NCBI RefSeq assembly: GCF_018424695.1
Contig: NZ_QTNQ01000035.1
Location: 1 to 40,809 of the forward strand
Length of the DNA: 40,809 nucleotides
Source of the DNA: Vannielia litorea
GTDB lineage: Bacteria > Pseudomonadota > Alphaproteobacteria > Rhodobacterales > Rhodobacteraceae
Direction: 5' to 3'
The notes beneath the pieces are model-generated. The model saw only the letters and a list, made by a program, of their open reading frames with translations, was not told where the DNA came from and ran no database searches. Of the stretch, positions 16,261-25,536 are shown piece by piece. The position numbers and the translations under genes are program-made. The number at the start of each line of letters is the position of its first letter. The first letter of the stretch is position 1.

Positions 16261-16764
16261 ATGCCCGACACGGACCCGATACGCCCGACCGACGAAGACG
16301 CCCGCCGCCTTGCACGGGGCCTGCTGGACGACGCCCGCTTTGGCGCGCTGGGAGTGCTGGAGGGCGGGATGCCGATGGTGAGCCGGATCGCGGTGGGCAT
16401 CGATGCAGGCGGCGGACCGGTGACGCTGGTATCATCGCTGTCGGCCCATACGAGCGCGTTGCGCGCGGAGCCGGCCTGTTCGCTGATGGTGGGCGAGCCG
16501 GGCCCGAAGGGAGACCCGCTGACCCACCCGCGCCTTTCGCTGCAGTGCCGCGCGCGCTTTGTGGCGCGGGAGAGCGAGGATCATGCGGCCCTGCGCGCGA
16601 GATGGCTGGAGAGTCATCCGAAGGCGAAGCTCTACATCGACTTCGGCGATTTCGGGTTTGTCGCGCTCGATGTGCAGGGGGCCTTCCTGAACGGCGGGTT
16701 CGGCAAGGCGTTCCGGCTCACGCCGCAGGATTTGGGGCTGAGCGCGCGGCTCCAAGGCGGGTAA
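16261..16764 (+). CDS. HugZ-like pyridoxamine-5'-phosphate-oxidase-fold protein (167 aa)
   Basis: A split-barrel flavin-binding fold: ARRLARGLLDDARFGALGVL, then GMPMVSRIAVGID, SLSAHTSALRAEPACSLMVGEPG, and the GDFGFVALDVQGAFLNGGFGKAF ending typical of the HugZ/heme-utilisation subfamily. Such proteins bind heme or flavin; some degrade heme. The long C-terminal heme-contact domain of full HugZ is missing, so heme degradation is uncertain. No ribosome site is evident just before the ATG. It shares a 76-base divergent promoter region with the UspA gene. Confidence 0.85.
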   Translation: MPDTDPIRPTDEDARRLARGLLDDARFGALGVLEGGMPMVSRIAVGIDAGGGPVTLVSSLSAHTSALRAEPACSLMVGEPGPKGDPLTHPRLSLQCRARFVARESEDHAALRARWLESHPKAKLYIDFGDFGFVALDVQGAFLNGGFGKAFRLTPQDLGLSARLQGG

Positions 16765-16788
16765 CGCGGAACCGCGCGCTGTGTCCGG

Positions 16789-19080
16789 TCAGTTGGGATT
16801 GTCGACCCGGCCGGTGATCTGCACGCGCCCGGTGCAGGCGCTTTCCCACTCCAGATCCACCTCCTGCTGACTCGCCCCACGCTCGACCCGGACGTAGGGC
16901 ATCGACCACAATTTGCCGCCGCCGGACAGGTCGATAGAGTTTTCGGCGACCACGCTCTGAACGTTCCGCACCCGGCCCCCGAAGGGCATGTAATCACCAA
17001 AGTTCAGCGTCCAGGTCTTGGCGGCGGTGTTCTGGTCGAATTGCAGCAGCACCGGACTCACTGTCATCTGGTTCACCCCGTTGAAGGTGTTGGAATGGAA
17101 CTGGATGTTGCGGAAGCGCCCGTAATCGAAGCCGGCGTAGCTTTCGTCCACCTGCTCCACCCGGTCGATGGAGCCGTTCACCGTTTTGAAGGTGTTGCCC
17201 GTCACCGTCAGACCGTGGATGAAATGGCCGGCCCCGAACGGCTTGATAACGATGAAGCTGAACCACGGCGCGGCGTTGGTGCAGAAGAAGATGTTGTTCT
17301 GCATCGTCAGCGCGCCGAAGGAGTAGCCCGAGTTGTAATCGGGCGTGGCGTCGTGCTCGTTGGTGTGCTCGATGAAGCTGTTGTCGACATAGTTCGAGTT
17401 GATCGTCGAGGACACGTTGACCGAGGTGAAGACGATCCCCGCCGAGCGCAGTCCCTGGTTGACGCTGTCGCCCTGAAACCAGTGGTTGCCTTGGATGATG
17501 TAGTTGGAGCCGCCGAGCACGAGGAAGTGCAGGAAGCGCACCGCGCGGCAGTCGCGGATCTTGGCATCGTTGGAGTTGATATTGGCGGCAATGGTCGTCC
17601 GATCCTGCACGTCGGAACTGCCTTCCTTGGAGAGAAACTGGCAGCGGTCGAGCTGCATGCCCTGGCAGGCGCCACCGATTGATGTGATGCCCCTGTCCTT
17701 AGGCGTGGTGATGAAGCAGTCGCGGATGTGGAAGTTGAGCCCGTCCTGCGGCAGCATGATGCCCGAGGCCTTGGACGAACACTGAAACTCGATGTCGGCG
17801 AAGACGAACTTGTCCATGTTCACCATGCCGGAGAAGTCGAGCATGTACTTGAAGCGGGTGAAGGTGAAGTTCTGGGTGCCTGCCGCGCCGTAGAGGGACT
17901 TCGAGAGTGTCACCGTCTGCGCGCCCACATTCTTGGACTTCACGTAAACCTCGCGGCCCACGCCTGCCCCGGTCACCAGGCTGCCGATCTCGATGTTGGC
18001 CACATTGGTGACGCCGGTGAGCCGCTTGCTGTCGGAGGTGGTGTAGGTGGCCTGCGAGGTGACGACGGTGTCATCCCAGGCTGTCGAGGACGAGGCTTGA
18101 AACTGGCCATTGCGGATGACCCGGCGGATCAGGAAGGCATCCTGGTTGTCGATGGCGGCGCGAATGTCGATCGGTTCGGTGAGGTCCACCTTGCGTCCGC
18201 CCATGTCGAGGCTGTCATGGTCGTTGAAGTTGAACAGCGACTGCACCGCCTTCTCGAAAGCCAGCCGCTCGTCGCCGAAGGCGTCGATATAGGTGGGCAG
18301 GTCGAAGTTCTTCTTCAGCGAGAGGCGCCGGTTGGCCGGCATCACCAGCGTCCCGACAAAGCGGACGGGGTTGTCCATGGTGACAGTGCTGCCGAGGTAA
18401 TAGGTGCCCTCCGGCACCAGCACAGCGCGACCGTTGGCAGCATTGTCGGCGGCGTTGAAGGCGGCGGTGTCATCGGTCACGCCATCACCTGCCGCGCCAA
18501 AGTCGCGCACATCGACCCAATCCATCATGTCGCGCAGGAAGGCGGAGGTGATATCTTCCACCACCAGGTCGTCGATGCGAACCGTGCCGCCGTTGGGCCC
18601 GGTGAGATCGAGGCCGACATGGGCATAGAGCACATCGGTCGTCCAAGGCATGTGCACGCCGGTGCGGCTGGCGGTGCCGATGATGGCCGAAACCTCCACC
18701 ACCTCGCCGTAGGAGCTGAGGTTGACGGTGGGGCCCGTTTCATCCAGCCCTGTCACGTGGTTGCTGCCCGCGCCACCGGCCCAGGCGGCGATGCGCACCG
18801 AGGGCAGGTTGCCCGCAACCGCCTTCACCCGCGCCGTTACCTTGAGGTAGCAGCCCGGCAGGATGGGCGTTTCGCCCATATAGCGGATCTTCTGAGTTCC
18901 GGTCGTCTTGTTCAGCTCAAGGCATCCGGCAAAATCGGCGTCGGACGGTACCAGTGCCGCGTTCGGATCGCCATCATAGGTGGCGCTGCCCGGCGTGCCA
19001 TCGCCCTTGGACCACACGTCCAGCCCGCCCGATAATGGCGGCGGCATGAAGACGATTCCGTCGGTGATTGCCTTGTTCAT
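16789..19080 (-). CDS. Large right-handed beta-helix protein, pectate-lyase-3 type (763 aa)
   Basis: Residues about 188-240 carry the Pectate_lyase_3 signature WVDVRDFGAAGDGVTDDTAAF. Long stretches of beta-helix repeats follow (recurrent short turns such as IRDCFITTP, IQGNHWFQGD, MQNNIFFCTN, VTGNTFKTVNG). An N-terminal jelly-roll-like carbohydrate-binding region (about 15-180) and a small C-terminal beta domain are likely. There is no signal peptide, so it is either exported by another route or is a tail-spike-like protein. The probable substrate is an acidic polysaccharide. AAGGGG precedes the ATG. Confidence 0.75.
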   Translation of the reverse strand: MNKAITDGIVFMPPPLSGGLDVWSKGDGTPGSATYDGDPNAALVPSDADFAGCLELNKTTGTQKIRYMGETPILPGCYLKVTARVKAVAGNLPSVRIAAWAGGAGSNHVTGLDETGPTVNLSSYGEVVEVSAIIGTASRTGVHMPWTTDVLYAHVGLDLTGPNGGTVRIDDLVVEDITSAFLRDMMDWVDVRDFGAAGDGVTDDTAAFNAADNAANGRAVLVPEGTYYLGSTVTMDNPVRFVGTLVMPANRRLSLKKNFDLPTYIDAFGDERLAFEKAVQSLFNFNDHDSLDMGGRKVDLTEPIDIRAAIDNQDAFLIRRVIRNGQFQASSSTAWDDTVVTSQATYTTSDSKRLTGVTNVANIEIGSLVTGAGVGREVYVKSKNVGAQTVTLSKSLYGAAGTQNFTFTRFKYMLDFSGMVNMDKFVFADIEFQCSSKASGIMLPQDGLNFHIRDCFITTPKDRGITSIGGACQGMQLDRCQFLSKEGSSDVQDRTTIAANINSNDAKIRDCRAVRFLHFLVLGGSNYIIQGNHWFQGDSVNQGLRSAGIVFTSVNVSSTINSNYVDNSFIEHTNEHDATPDYNSGYSFGALTMQNNIFFCTNAAPWFSFIVIKPFGAGHFIHGLTVTGNTFKTVNGSIDRVEQVDESYAGFDYGRFRNIQFHSNTFNGVNQMTVSPVLLQFDQNTAAKTWTLNFGDYMPFGGRVRNVQSVVAENSIDLSGGGKLWSMPYVRVERGASQQEVDLEWESACTGRVQITGRVDNPN

Positions 19081-19189
19081 CGCAAAACCCCTTTGTCTGC
19101 TCTGGACCGCTCATGGCAGGCGGCCACCACCCGGCACCCGCCGCGCGTGGCGAGGCAGGTCTCGATTGTCATTCGATATGCGGAATGGT

Positions 19190-19249
19190 CCGGCACGGTG
19201 CCGGTGCGCAGACGTGTTTACGGGGGAAGGTTAAAAGGTTGGTAACCTT
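19190..19249. promoter_or_regulatory. Two dyads upstream of the beta-helix gene
   Basis: CCGGCAC-G-GTGCCGG (19190-19204) is a perfect palindrome with 7-base arms. AAGGTT-GGT-AACCTT (19235-19249) is a perfect 6-base-arm dyad. Both lie in the 181-base gap between the DUF4864 gene and the beta-helix gene, upstream of the latter's start. They could be operators, or the second could be a weak hairpin at the end of the DUF4864 transcript. No clear promoter pair was found. Confidence 0.35.
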
Positions 19250-19261
19250 GGCGCGCGCAGG

Positions 19262-19666
19262 TCAGGCCGAAACGTCGGGTGCGGGGATGAAGCTGACGCC
19301 ATCAATCAGCCAACCGCCCGCGCCATCGGGGATCATCTCGTATTCCAGTGCGTGATAGCGCCCTTGGGCGTCGCGGATCGTCACCGTCTGGTAGATGCTT
19401 TCTCCCTCCGCGCGCTGGGTGCCGAAGGTCACCGCATCGGGGCGGTGCACCATGGGGTAGCCCCGCTTCACCATCGCGCCGAAGTTCTCGGGCGTGCCGA
19501 ACATCCCCTGGATCATCGGGCTGGCGAAGGTAAAGGCGCGGGCAAAATCGTCGGCCTCGAGGGCCTCCAGCTGGCGACCGATCACGTCGGGAATTGCGCC
19601 CGCCTCCTGCGCCTGCGCTGCGGGCGCGGCGAGCAGAAGGGTGAGAACGATTGCCAGAACACGCAT
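19262..19666 (-). CDS. DUF4864 secreted protein (134 aa)
   Basis: A signal peptide (MRVLAIVLTLLLAAPAAQAQ, about 20 residues) is followed by a DUF4864 domain: VIGRQLEALEADDFARAFTFASP, FGTPENFGAMVKRGYPMVHRP, and a closing beta-sheet YHALEYEMIPDGAGGWLIDGV. The fold is a cystatin/NTF2-like small domain of unknown function, found widely in Rhodobacterales. GGGAGGT precedes the ATG. A 14-base palindrome (CCTTGA-CC-TCAAGG, 19678-19691) overlaps the leader and might be an operator. Confidence 0.88.
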   Translation of the reverse strand: MRVLAIVLTLLLAAPAAQAQEAGAIPDVIGRQLEALEADDFARAFTFASPMIQGMFGTPENFGAMVKRGYPMVHRPDAVTFGTQRAEGESIYQTVTIRDAQGRYHALEYEMIPDGAGGWLIDGVSFIPAPDVSA

Positions 19667-19720
19667 GAAGCTACCTCCCTTGACCTCAAGGAAGATAGCC
19701 CAGCGCAGGATTTCGGCAAA

Positions 19721-21295
19721 TCAGACCAGCTCGCCCGCCAGCGCCTTGTCGATGAGCGCCACGGTTTCATCGACCCCGTAGAGCGCGATGAAGCCCCCAA
19801 AGCGCGGACCCTGATCGGCCCCCAGCAGCACCTGGTAGAGCGCCTTGAACCAATCGCGCATCGGATCAAACCGCTCGCGGCCCACCTCGTAGACGATACC
19901 TTGGAGACCCTCGGCATCCTGCCCGCCGTCCCATGCGGCGAGCTTGCCGCGCAGCGCCTCCAGCGCCTCGCGCTCGGGCTCGCTGGGCGCGCGGAACTGG
20001 CGGGTGGGGGCGACGAAATCTTCGAAATACTTCACAGCGAAACCGGCCGCCGCGTCGAGGTCGGGGTGGGTTTCGGGCTCGGCCCCGGGCGCATAGCGGC
20101 GGATGAAACCCCAAAGGGTTTCCTTGTCCTGCGCACCGGACACGGAGGCGAGGTTGAGCAGCATCGAGAAGGGCACCACCATGTTCGAAACAGGCGGCTT
20201 GCCCCCGTGGATGTGCCAGACCGGGTTGGCGAGTTGCGCCTTGGCGTCTTGCTCGGGGAAGGCGCGGAGCTGCTGGTGGTATTCGTCCACCATCTTGGGG
20301 ATCACGTCCCAATGCAGGCGCTTGGCCGTCTTGGGCTTCTGATACATGAAGTAGCTGAGGCTCTCGGTCGCGGCATAGGTCAGCCACTCGTCGATGGAGA
20401 TGCCGTTGCCGGACGACTTGGAGATCTTCTGGCCCTTGTCGTCGAGGAACAGCTCATAGGTGAAGTGCTCGGGCTTCTTGCCGCCGAGAATTTCACAGAT
20501 CCGGTCGTAGATCGGGGTGTTGGTGGAGTGGTCCTTGCCATACATCTCGAAATCGACGTCCAGCGCGGCCCAGCGGGCGCCGAAATCGGGCTTCCACTGC
20601 AGCTTCACGTTGCCGCCCGTCACCGGCAGGGTCCACTCGCGGCCATCCTCATCGTCGAAGGTGATCGTGTGCTCCTTGGCGTCCACGTGCTTCATCGGGA
20701 CGTAGAGCACCCGGCCGGTTTCGGGGTGGATCGGCAGGAAGATCGAATAGGTTTGCTGGCGCTCTTCACGGAGGCTCTTCAGCATGACCTTCATCACATC
20801 GTCATAGCGCTCAACGGCGCGCTTGAGCACATCGTCGAAGCGGCCCGAGGCGTAGAACTCGGTGGCGGAGATGAACTCGTAGTCGAAGCCGAAGGTATCG
20901 AGAAAGCGCCGGAGCATGGCGTTGTTGTGGTGGCCGAAGCTCTCGTGGGTTTCGAAGGGATCGAAGACGGAGGTCAGCGGGCGCTGCATGTCTTCGGCCA
21001 TGCGCTCCTGGTTTGGGACGTTGCCGGGCACCTTGCGCATGCCGTCCATGTCATCCGAAAAGCAGATGAGCTTTGTCGGCATGTCGGAAATCACCTCGAA
21101 GGCGCGACGGATCATGGTGGTGCGCAGAACTTCGCCGAAGGTGCCGATGTGCGGCAGGCCGGAGGGGCCGTAGCCGGTTTCGAACAGCACGTAGCCCTTT
21201 TCCGGCGGCGACTTCTCGATGCGTTTGAGCACGGCCCGTGCCTCTTCGAAGGGCCAGGCTTTGCTTTCCATCGCGATTTGCCGCAGTTCGGACAT
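19721..21295 (-). CDS. Lysyl-tRNA synthetase, class I (524 aa)
   Basis: This charges tRNA-Lys. It is the class I type, shown by the HIGH variant PHIGTFGE (49-52 HIGT) and the KMSKS variant KISKS (290-294), rather than the class II LysRS of most bacteria. Alphaproteobacteria commonly use this form. Other family stretches are [26 protein letters not shown] and [21 protein letters not shown]. The start is set at MSELRQ (21295) because homologues I recall begin there; an ATG at 21328 would add eleven residues. Confidence 0.95.
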   Translation of the reverse strand: MSELRQIAMESKAWPFEEARAVLKRIEKSPPEKGYVLFETGYGPSGLPHIGTFGEVLRTTMIRRAFEVISDMPTKLICFSDDMDGMRKVPGNVPNQERMAEDMQRPLTSVFDPFETHESFGHHNNAMLRRFLDTFGFDYEFISATEFYASGRFDDVLKRAVERYDDVMKVMLKSLREERQQTYSIFLPIHPETGRVLYVPMKHVDAKEHTITFDDEDGREWTLPVTGGNVKLQWKPDFGARWAALDVDFEMYGKDHSTNTPIYDRICEILGGKKPEHFTYELFLDDKGQKISKSSGNGISIDEWLTYAATESLSYFMYQKPKTAKRLHWDVIPKMVDEYHQQLRAFPEQDAKAQLANPVWHIHGGKPPVSNMVVPFSMLLNLASVSGAQDKETLWGFIRRYAPGAEPETHPDLDAAAGFAVKYFEDFVAPTRQFRAPSEPEREALEALRGKLAAWDGGQDAEGLQGIVYEVGRERFDPMRDWFKALYQVLLGADQGPRFGGFIALYGVDETVALIDKALAGELV

Positions 21296-21420
21296 CTGTT
21301 CGTGCTTTCCTTTCCGGGGGCACCCCATGCGCCGCCCGCCGGTGCTTGCTATTGCGGCACCGCGGCAAGGTCAATAAAACAGGCGCAATGCAACGCCCTT
21401 AAGCAACAATGAGGCCAGCC

Positions 21421-21843
21421 GTGAGTGAAGATACCTCCTCGATGACATCGCAGGACTGCCTCGTGGCGGTGATGATTGCGGTTTCGGCCTCAGACGAGGC
21501 AATCCGCACGACCGAGCTGCTCACCATCGAGCGCATCGTGAACCACCTGCCCGTTTTCGCCGATTACGACCTTGACCGGGTGCGCGGCGTTTCGGCCACG
21601 GTGTTCGACCTGTTCGAGAACGAGGACGGGCTGGATGCGCTCTTCGGGCTCATTCGTGAAGGACTGCCAGAGCGGCTCTACGAAACGGCCTATGCGCTTG
21701 CTTGCGACGTGGCTGCCTCGGACGGCAAGCTGCAGGAGGCCGAATTGGCCTTCCTTCAGGAGATGCGCTACGAGCTGAACATCGACAGGCTGCACGGTGC
21801 GGCCATAGAGCGCGGTGCGCGCGCCCGTCACCTCACCCTCTGA
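21421..21843 (+). CDS. TerB-like tellurite-resistance family protein (140 aa)
   Basis: An all-helical TerB fold: LVAVMIAVSASDEAIRTTELLTIERIVNHL, a middle helix pair (DLFENEDGLDALFGLIREGLPERLYETAYALACDVAASDGKLQEAELAFLQEM) and a short C-terminal tail. The acidic D-G-x-L-x-x-x-E turn is typical. Despite the name, most members have no proven link to tellurite. The GTG at 21421 is chosen because GAGG lies 7-8 bases upstream; the ATG at 21409 would add four residues. It is divergent from lysS. Confidence 0.85.
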   Translation: MSEDTSSMTSQDCLVAVMIAVSASDEAIRTTELLTIERIVNHLPVFADYDLDRVRGVSATVFDLFENEDGLDALFGLIREGLPERLYETAYALACDVAASDGKLQEAELAFLQEMRYELNIDRLHGAAIERGARARHLTL

Positions 21844-21898
21844 ACTGCAGCAACCGCAAGTGCCATGCCCCCCCGCTCTCCCGGGTGGGGAAGCCAGT

Positions 21899-23185
21899 TC
21901 AGGCGGCGGCTGTCGGTGCGCCGGGGGGTAACTGCACGCCCGCCGTGCCGCCAATCTCCAGTGAGCGGGCCGCGGCGAGTACGGCGCTGGTAATCGAGCC
22001 GATCTTTTCGAGCCGGTCTTCCAGCTCGGTCTGAAACTTGTCGAGCCGGTCGATGATCGCCAGCAGGCTGTCGTTATGCTCGGGCAGGCGCGCGCTTTCG
22101 ATCTTGCACATCATGCGTGTGGTGGAGAGACCGGCAATGAGGCGCTTCATGTCGTTCACGGCACGCCCGAAGGTCTCTGCCTCTCGTTCCACGGTGTGCA
22201 GGTAGTCATCGGATAGCTTGCGATAGATCTGCGCCACCTCGTGCAGCAGGGCCCGCTCCTTCTCGCGGTCCATCCCCGCCGACATCTCGCCAGCCTCGGA
22301 GCCAAACTGTATGCGCGCCTCTTCCATCACGCGTGCGGTGGCGCTGAGCATCCGGCTGCGGCTGACGGCGTTGCGCAGCACGGCAAAGGCGCTTTCCTCC
22401 CCGAGGATGAACTTCTGCACCCAGTCGGAAATCTCCTTGGACATGGAGCCGTAGTTTGAGGAAATCGCCGCAATCGGCCCGCCAGACGCCTCCAGGCGCG
22501 ACGCAAGGATGCGCATGTTGTGCGGCACTGCCTCGATAGCATTGAAGGTTTCGCAGAGGGCGTTGGTGTGGGCAATTGCATCCCGCACCGCCTGCGCCAC
22601 CTCGGAAAATCGCTGGCCACGAGCGTTTCGCTCGTGGCCCAGCTTGGTGTCGCGGGCAATCAGCTCGCGCGCCAGGCTGGAGGCCATGAAGTGCTCGTAA
22701 TCGGTGTATCCGAATTCCTGAAGCCGCTTGACGATTGCATCGGCGCTCTCTGCCGGGCTAAGGCCTTCTTCCTGTTCGAGTTTCAAGACACGGGCATACT
22801 CGGATGCGCATGGCTCGAAGAGGTCACTCGACGGCTTGATCCTCACCGATATGTAGCCCCCGTTCGGCATCGGCGAAACGAGGGCATAGACCCAGTAGTA
22901 TTGGCCATCGGCCGACCGGTTCTTGACGTAACCCGACGCCATGCGCTCGGCCTTAAGCCGTTCCCAGAATAGATGAAAAAAGCCCTTGGGCATGTCGGGG
23001 TGCCGGACAATCTTGTGCGGCGCGCCGATGAGCCTTTCCCACGGGTATCCCGACACGCGGCGGAACACCTCGTTGCCAGATTGGATCACCCCGCGATCGT
23101 CGGTGCGGGAAAAGAAGATCTCGTCAAACGCAAAGGGCACCTCGCCCGTGGGCGGGCGCAGCGCGTCTTTTTTCGGGTCAGACAT
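21899..23185 (-). CDS. Aer-like PAS-domain sensory protein without membrane segment (428 aa)
   Basis: Residues about 15-120 form a PAS domain of the aerotaxis-receptor type (FFSRTDDRGVIQSGNEVF, GAPHKIVRHPDMPKGFF, YVKNRSADGQYYWVYALVSP), where a flavin normally binds. The remaining ~300 residues are helical coiled coil. The conserved methyl-accepting hairpin tip that contacts CheA/CheW is not seen, and no membrane helix is present. It is therefore probably a soluble redox or energy sensor feeding an unknown partner. The ATG at 23185 is preferred over the adjacent TTG. Confidence 0.82.
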   Translation of the reverse strand: MSDPKKDALRPPTGEVPFAFDEIFFSRTDDRGVIQSGNEVFRRVSGYPWERLIGAPHKIVRHPDMPKGFFHLFWERLKAERMASGYVKNRSADGQYYWVYALVSPMPNGGYISVRIKPSSDLFEPCASEYARVLKLEQEEGLSPAESADAIVKRLQEFGYTDYEHFMASSLARELIARDTKLGHERNARGQRFSEVAQAVRDAIAHTNALCETFNAIEAVPHNMRILASRLEASGGPIAAISSNYGSMSKEISDWVQKFILGEESAFAVLRNAVSRSRMLSATARVMEEARIQFGSEAGEMSAGMDREKERALLHEVAQIYRKLSDDYLHTVEREAETFGRAVNDMKRLIAGLSTTRMMCKIESARLPEHNDSLLAIIDRLDKFQTELEDRLEKIGSITSAVLAAARSLEIGGTAGVQLPPGAPTAAA

Positions 23186-23276
23186 CAACTCTCCACCGCT
23201 GGAATGGGGCCGCGGGTGCGCCCCGTTGGGCCAGCCTTACGCGAGGAGCGTTTTAGATTGATTAACGGTCTGCGGG

Positions 23277-24776
23277 TCAGCCCGAATAGAGGGTGCCCCA
23301 GCGCTCGATCAGCCGCAGTTGCAGGTTCTTGGCCCGCTTGTTCCATGCCCCCGCCCCTTCCGGGCGCTCGCGCTCTGCACGGCTCAGCCGGTTGCGGCGC
23401 GGCTCGTCGGCCATGAACATCGCGAAGGCGAGGTCGGTGCCGTCCGGCGCCTTCACGAAGCCCGCAAGCGCGGACACGAAGTTGAGCGTGCCGGTCTTGG
23501 CGACGATTTGCAGCGGGTGCCCCTCCAGCACGGTGCCCGCCTCATTGCGCATCGGGATCGGCTTTAGCAACCCTCGCAGGCCCAGGCGGGGTGCAAGGCC
23601 GGTGAGCGCGGCGACCATTTCACGGCAGGAGATTTCAGAGGCGTCGCCAAGGCCCGAGTGATCGACGAAGCGCGCCTTGTTGGTGCCCACGCGGGCCGCC
23701 AGCCAACGGCTCATGTCGCGGGCCGAATCCTTGAGGTTGCGCGGCGCGCGTCCGCCCCGGGCCGAGGCTGTCATGCCCACGGCTTCGGCGGTGATGTTCG
23801 TGGACCATTTGAGCATGTCGCGCGCCACAACCGACAGGGCGTCGGATTGAACCCGCGCCAGCACCTTGCCATCGGGCCGGCGCGACACGGCATCGCCGAG
23901 GTCGAGACGCACACCCTGGGCGGCGGCGAGCGACTGGAAGACCTCGCCTGCATAGGCGCCGGGGTTGCGCACCGGCAGCCAGCGCGAGCCGCCCTTGCCC
24001 AGCGCGCCGCTGGCCACTGTCCAGCGATCGACACCGCCACGGCTTTCGTAGGTGTAAACCGGCAGGCTGCGGTTGGCGACATCCATCCGGGCCATCCGCA
24101 CGATGGGGCGATACCTGTCGGAGCGCGCATCCATCGCCACGGAATAGCCACTGCCCGCGCGCTTCCACTCGAAGTGGACCCGGTTGTAATTGAGGTTCAG
24201 CCCCGAAATGCCGGGAGAGTAGCCCACGTGCTCGGGCTGCTCGGGGTCGATGGTGCGCACGCTGGGCAGGGCGCCCTCGAACACGCGCAGCCTGCCGGTG
24301 GCGCCGCTCACGCCCGCCTGCCGCAACCCGGCGGCAAGGTCGGCCAGCCGGTTGGTATCGAGCGTCGGGTCACCACCACCTGCCAGCACGATATCGCCCT
24401 GCACCACCCCGCCCGAGACGGGGCCGGTGGCGATGATATCGGTGGAAAAGCGGAAGCCCGGGCCGAGCCGCTCCATCGCATAAAGCGCGGTGATCGCCTT
24501 GGCGGTTGAGGCGGGCGGCAGCGGCAGCAGCGGGTTGTGCGCCTCCAGCACCTGCCCGGTGCGCGCATCGGCCACCACATAGCCCACCTTGCCGCCCAGC
24601 CGCGCGGCCTCGATGAGCGCTTCGGCGGCGGTGGAATGGCGCGCCTGACCGGTGCTGAACGTGGGCTTGACGACAGGCCGCAAAGATCGCTCGGGCGCAT
24701 CGGCCACGGAACAGGAAGCGGCGGAACTCAGAAGACCGGCCAGCACGAAGCGGCGAGAGAGGGTGGGGGCGCTCAT
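23277..24776 (-). CDS. D-alanyl-D-alanine carboxypeptidase/endopeptidase, PBP4 (DacB) family (499 aa)
   Basis: A penicillin-binding peptidase of the S13 type that trims or cleaves peptidoglycan cross-links in the periplasm. The motifs are S90-T-A-K93, an S-T-N box in KWSTNITAEAVGM and K-T-G-T near the C-terminus. The N-terminus (LSRRFVLAGLLSSAASC) combines a twin arginine with a possible lipobox Cys22, so it may be a lipoprotein. It lies 58 bases downstream of nadD on the same strand. The start at 24776 avoids an unlikely upstream extension. Confidence 0.9.
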   Translation of the reverse strand: MSAPTLSRRFVLAGLLSSAASCSVADAPERSLRPVVKPTFSTGQARHSTAAEALIEAARLGGKVGYVVADARTGQVLEAHNPLLPLPPASTAKAITALYAMERLGPGFRFSTDIIATGPVSGGVVQGDIVLAGGGDPTLDTNRLADLAAGLRQAGVSGATGRLRVFEGALPSVRTIDPEQPEHVGYSPGISGLNLNYNRVHFEWKRAGSGYSVAMDARSDRYRPIVRMARMDVANRSLPVYTYESRGGVDRWTVASGALGKGGSRWLPVRNPGAYAGEVFQSLAAAQGVRLDLGDAVSRRPDGKVLARVQSDALSVVARDMLKWSTNITAEAVGMTASARGGRAPRNLKDSARDMSRWLAARVGTNKARFVDHSGLGDASEISCREMVAALTGLAPRLGLRGLLKPIPMRNEAGTVLEGHPLQIVAKTGTLNFVSALAGFVKAPDGTDLAFAMFMADEPRRNRLSRAERERPEGAGAWNKRAKNLQLRLIERWGTLYSG

Positions 24777-24834
24777 AAAGGCGAAGTAAGCAAAACCCGG
24801 GCCGGGGCTCAAGCCTCTGTGCGTCTGCGCGCGA

Positions 24835-25452
24835 TCACTTCTTTGCAGCAGCCTCACCCGCCGCGCGCGCGGCCCGGATCGCGGTGGAGGACTGATGGCT
24901 CATCGGGATGTTGATGAAGCACCACGCCGGCGGTGTCGTATGGGGCAAGAGAGGCGCGGCGGCAGCGGGCAGGCGGAAGCGGGCAAAGCGCTCTGCGGTT
25001 TTCGACATCCTTGCCGAAAGCCTCTGGCCGGGCCGGGCGATGACACCCACGGGCACCGAGCCCATGATATCCTGCCAACGATCCCAGAGGTGGAACTGGG
25101 CAAGGTTGTCGGCCCCCATGAGCCATGTGAAACGCACGCGCGGGTAGAGGCGTTGCAGCCCGGCAAGGGTTTCGGCGGTGTAGCGCGTGCCCAGCCGCGC
25201 CTCGATGCCGGTGACGGTGACGCGCGGGTGTTGCACCAGTGCGCGGGCCTCGGCGATACGGGTCTCCAGCGGCGCGGGACCGCGTGCCTTGAGGGGGTTG
25301 CCGGGGCTTACGAGCCACCACACGGCATCCAGCCCGAAGCGCTTGAGCGCCTCGCGGGTCACATGCACATGGCCCTCGTGCGCCGGATCAAAGCTGCCGC
25401 CCAGAAGGCCCACCGCCTGCCCCGGCGCCGCATATGGAATGTTCCACCTCAT
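24835..25452 (-). CDS. Nicotinate-nucleotide adenylyltransferase NadD (205 aa)
   Basis: NadD adenylates nicotinate mononucleotide in NAD synthesis. The nucleotidyltransferase signature [11 protein letters not shown] is at residues 19-29, a [11 protein letters not shown] segment follows, the motif [18 protein letters not shown] is central, and the S-S-T-x-I-R phosphate motif ([12 protein letters not shown]) is near the C-terminus. The ATG at 25452 is chosen over an adjacent TTG. It probably shares a transcript with the downstream PBP4 gene. The opposite strand upstream carries the MarR-GNAT relic. Confidence 0.93.
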   Translation of the reverse strand: MRWNIPYAAPGQAVGLLGGSFDPAHEGHVHVTREALKRFGLDAVWWLVSPGNPLKARGPAPLETRIAEARALVQHPRVTVTGIEARLGTRYTAETLAGLQRLYPRVRFTWLMGADNLAQFHLWDRWQDIMGSVPVGVIARPGQRLSARMSKTAERFARFRLPAAAAPLLPHTTPPAWCFINIPMSHQSSTAIRAARAAGEAAAKK

Positions 25453-25500
25453 CAATGGCTTGTAGCGCGGTGCGGTGCCCCAAAGTCAATTGCTTTCGGC

Positions 25501-25531
25501 TTGACGGTGGAAATTGCCTGACTAAAGTCAG
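25501..25531 (+). promoter_or_regulatory. Promoter with MarR-type operator
   Basis: TTGACG (25501-25506) and TAAAGT (25523-25528), 16 bases apart, form a likely promoter. The dyad CTGACT-AA-AGTCAG (25518-25531) overlaps the -10 box. MarR-family repressors bind such palindromes at their own promoters, and a MarR-type gene relic begins at 25537. The site therefore looks like the relic's surviving autoregulatory operator. Confidence 0.55.
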
Positions 25532-25536
25532 AAGTC

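Noticed and set aside
19352..21412. 686-residue plus-strand frame over lysS
   Set aside because: Class I LysRS motifs on the minus strand settle the coding strand; the plus frame is a shadow.
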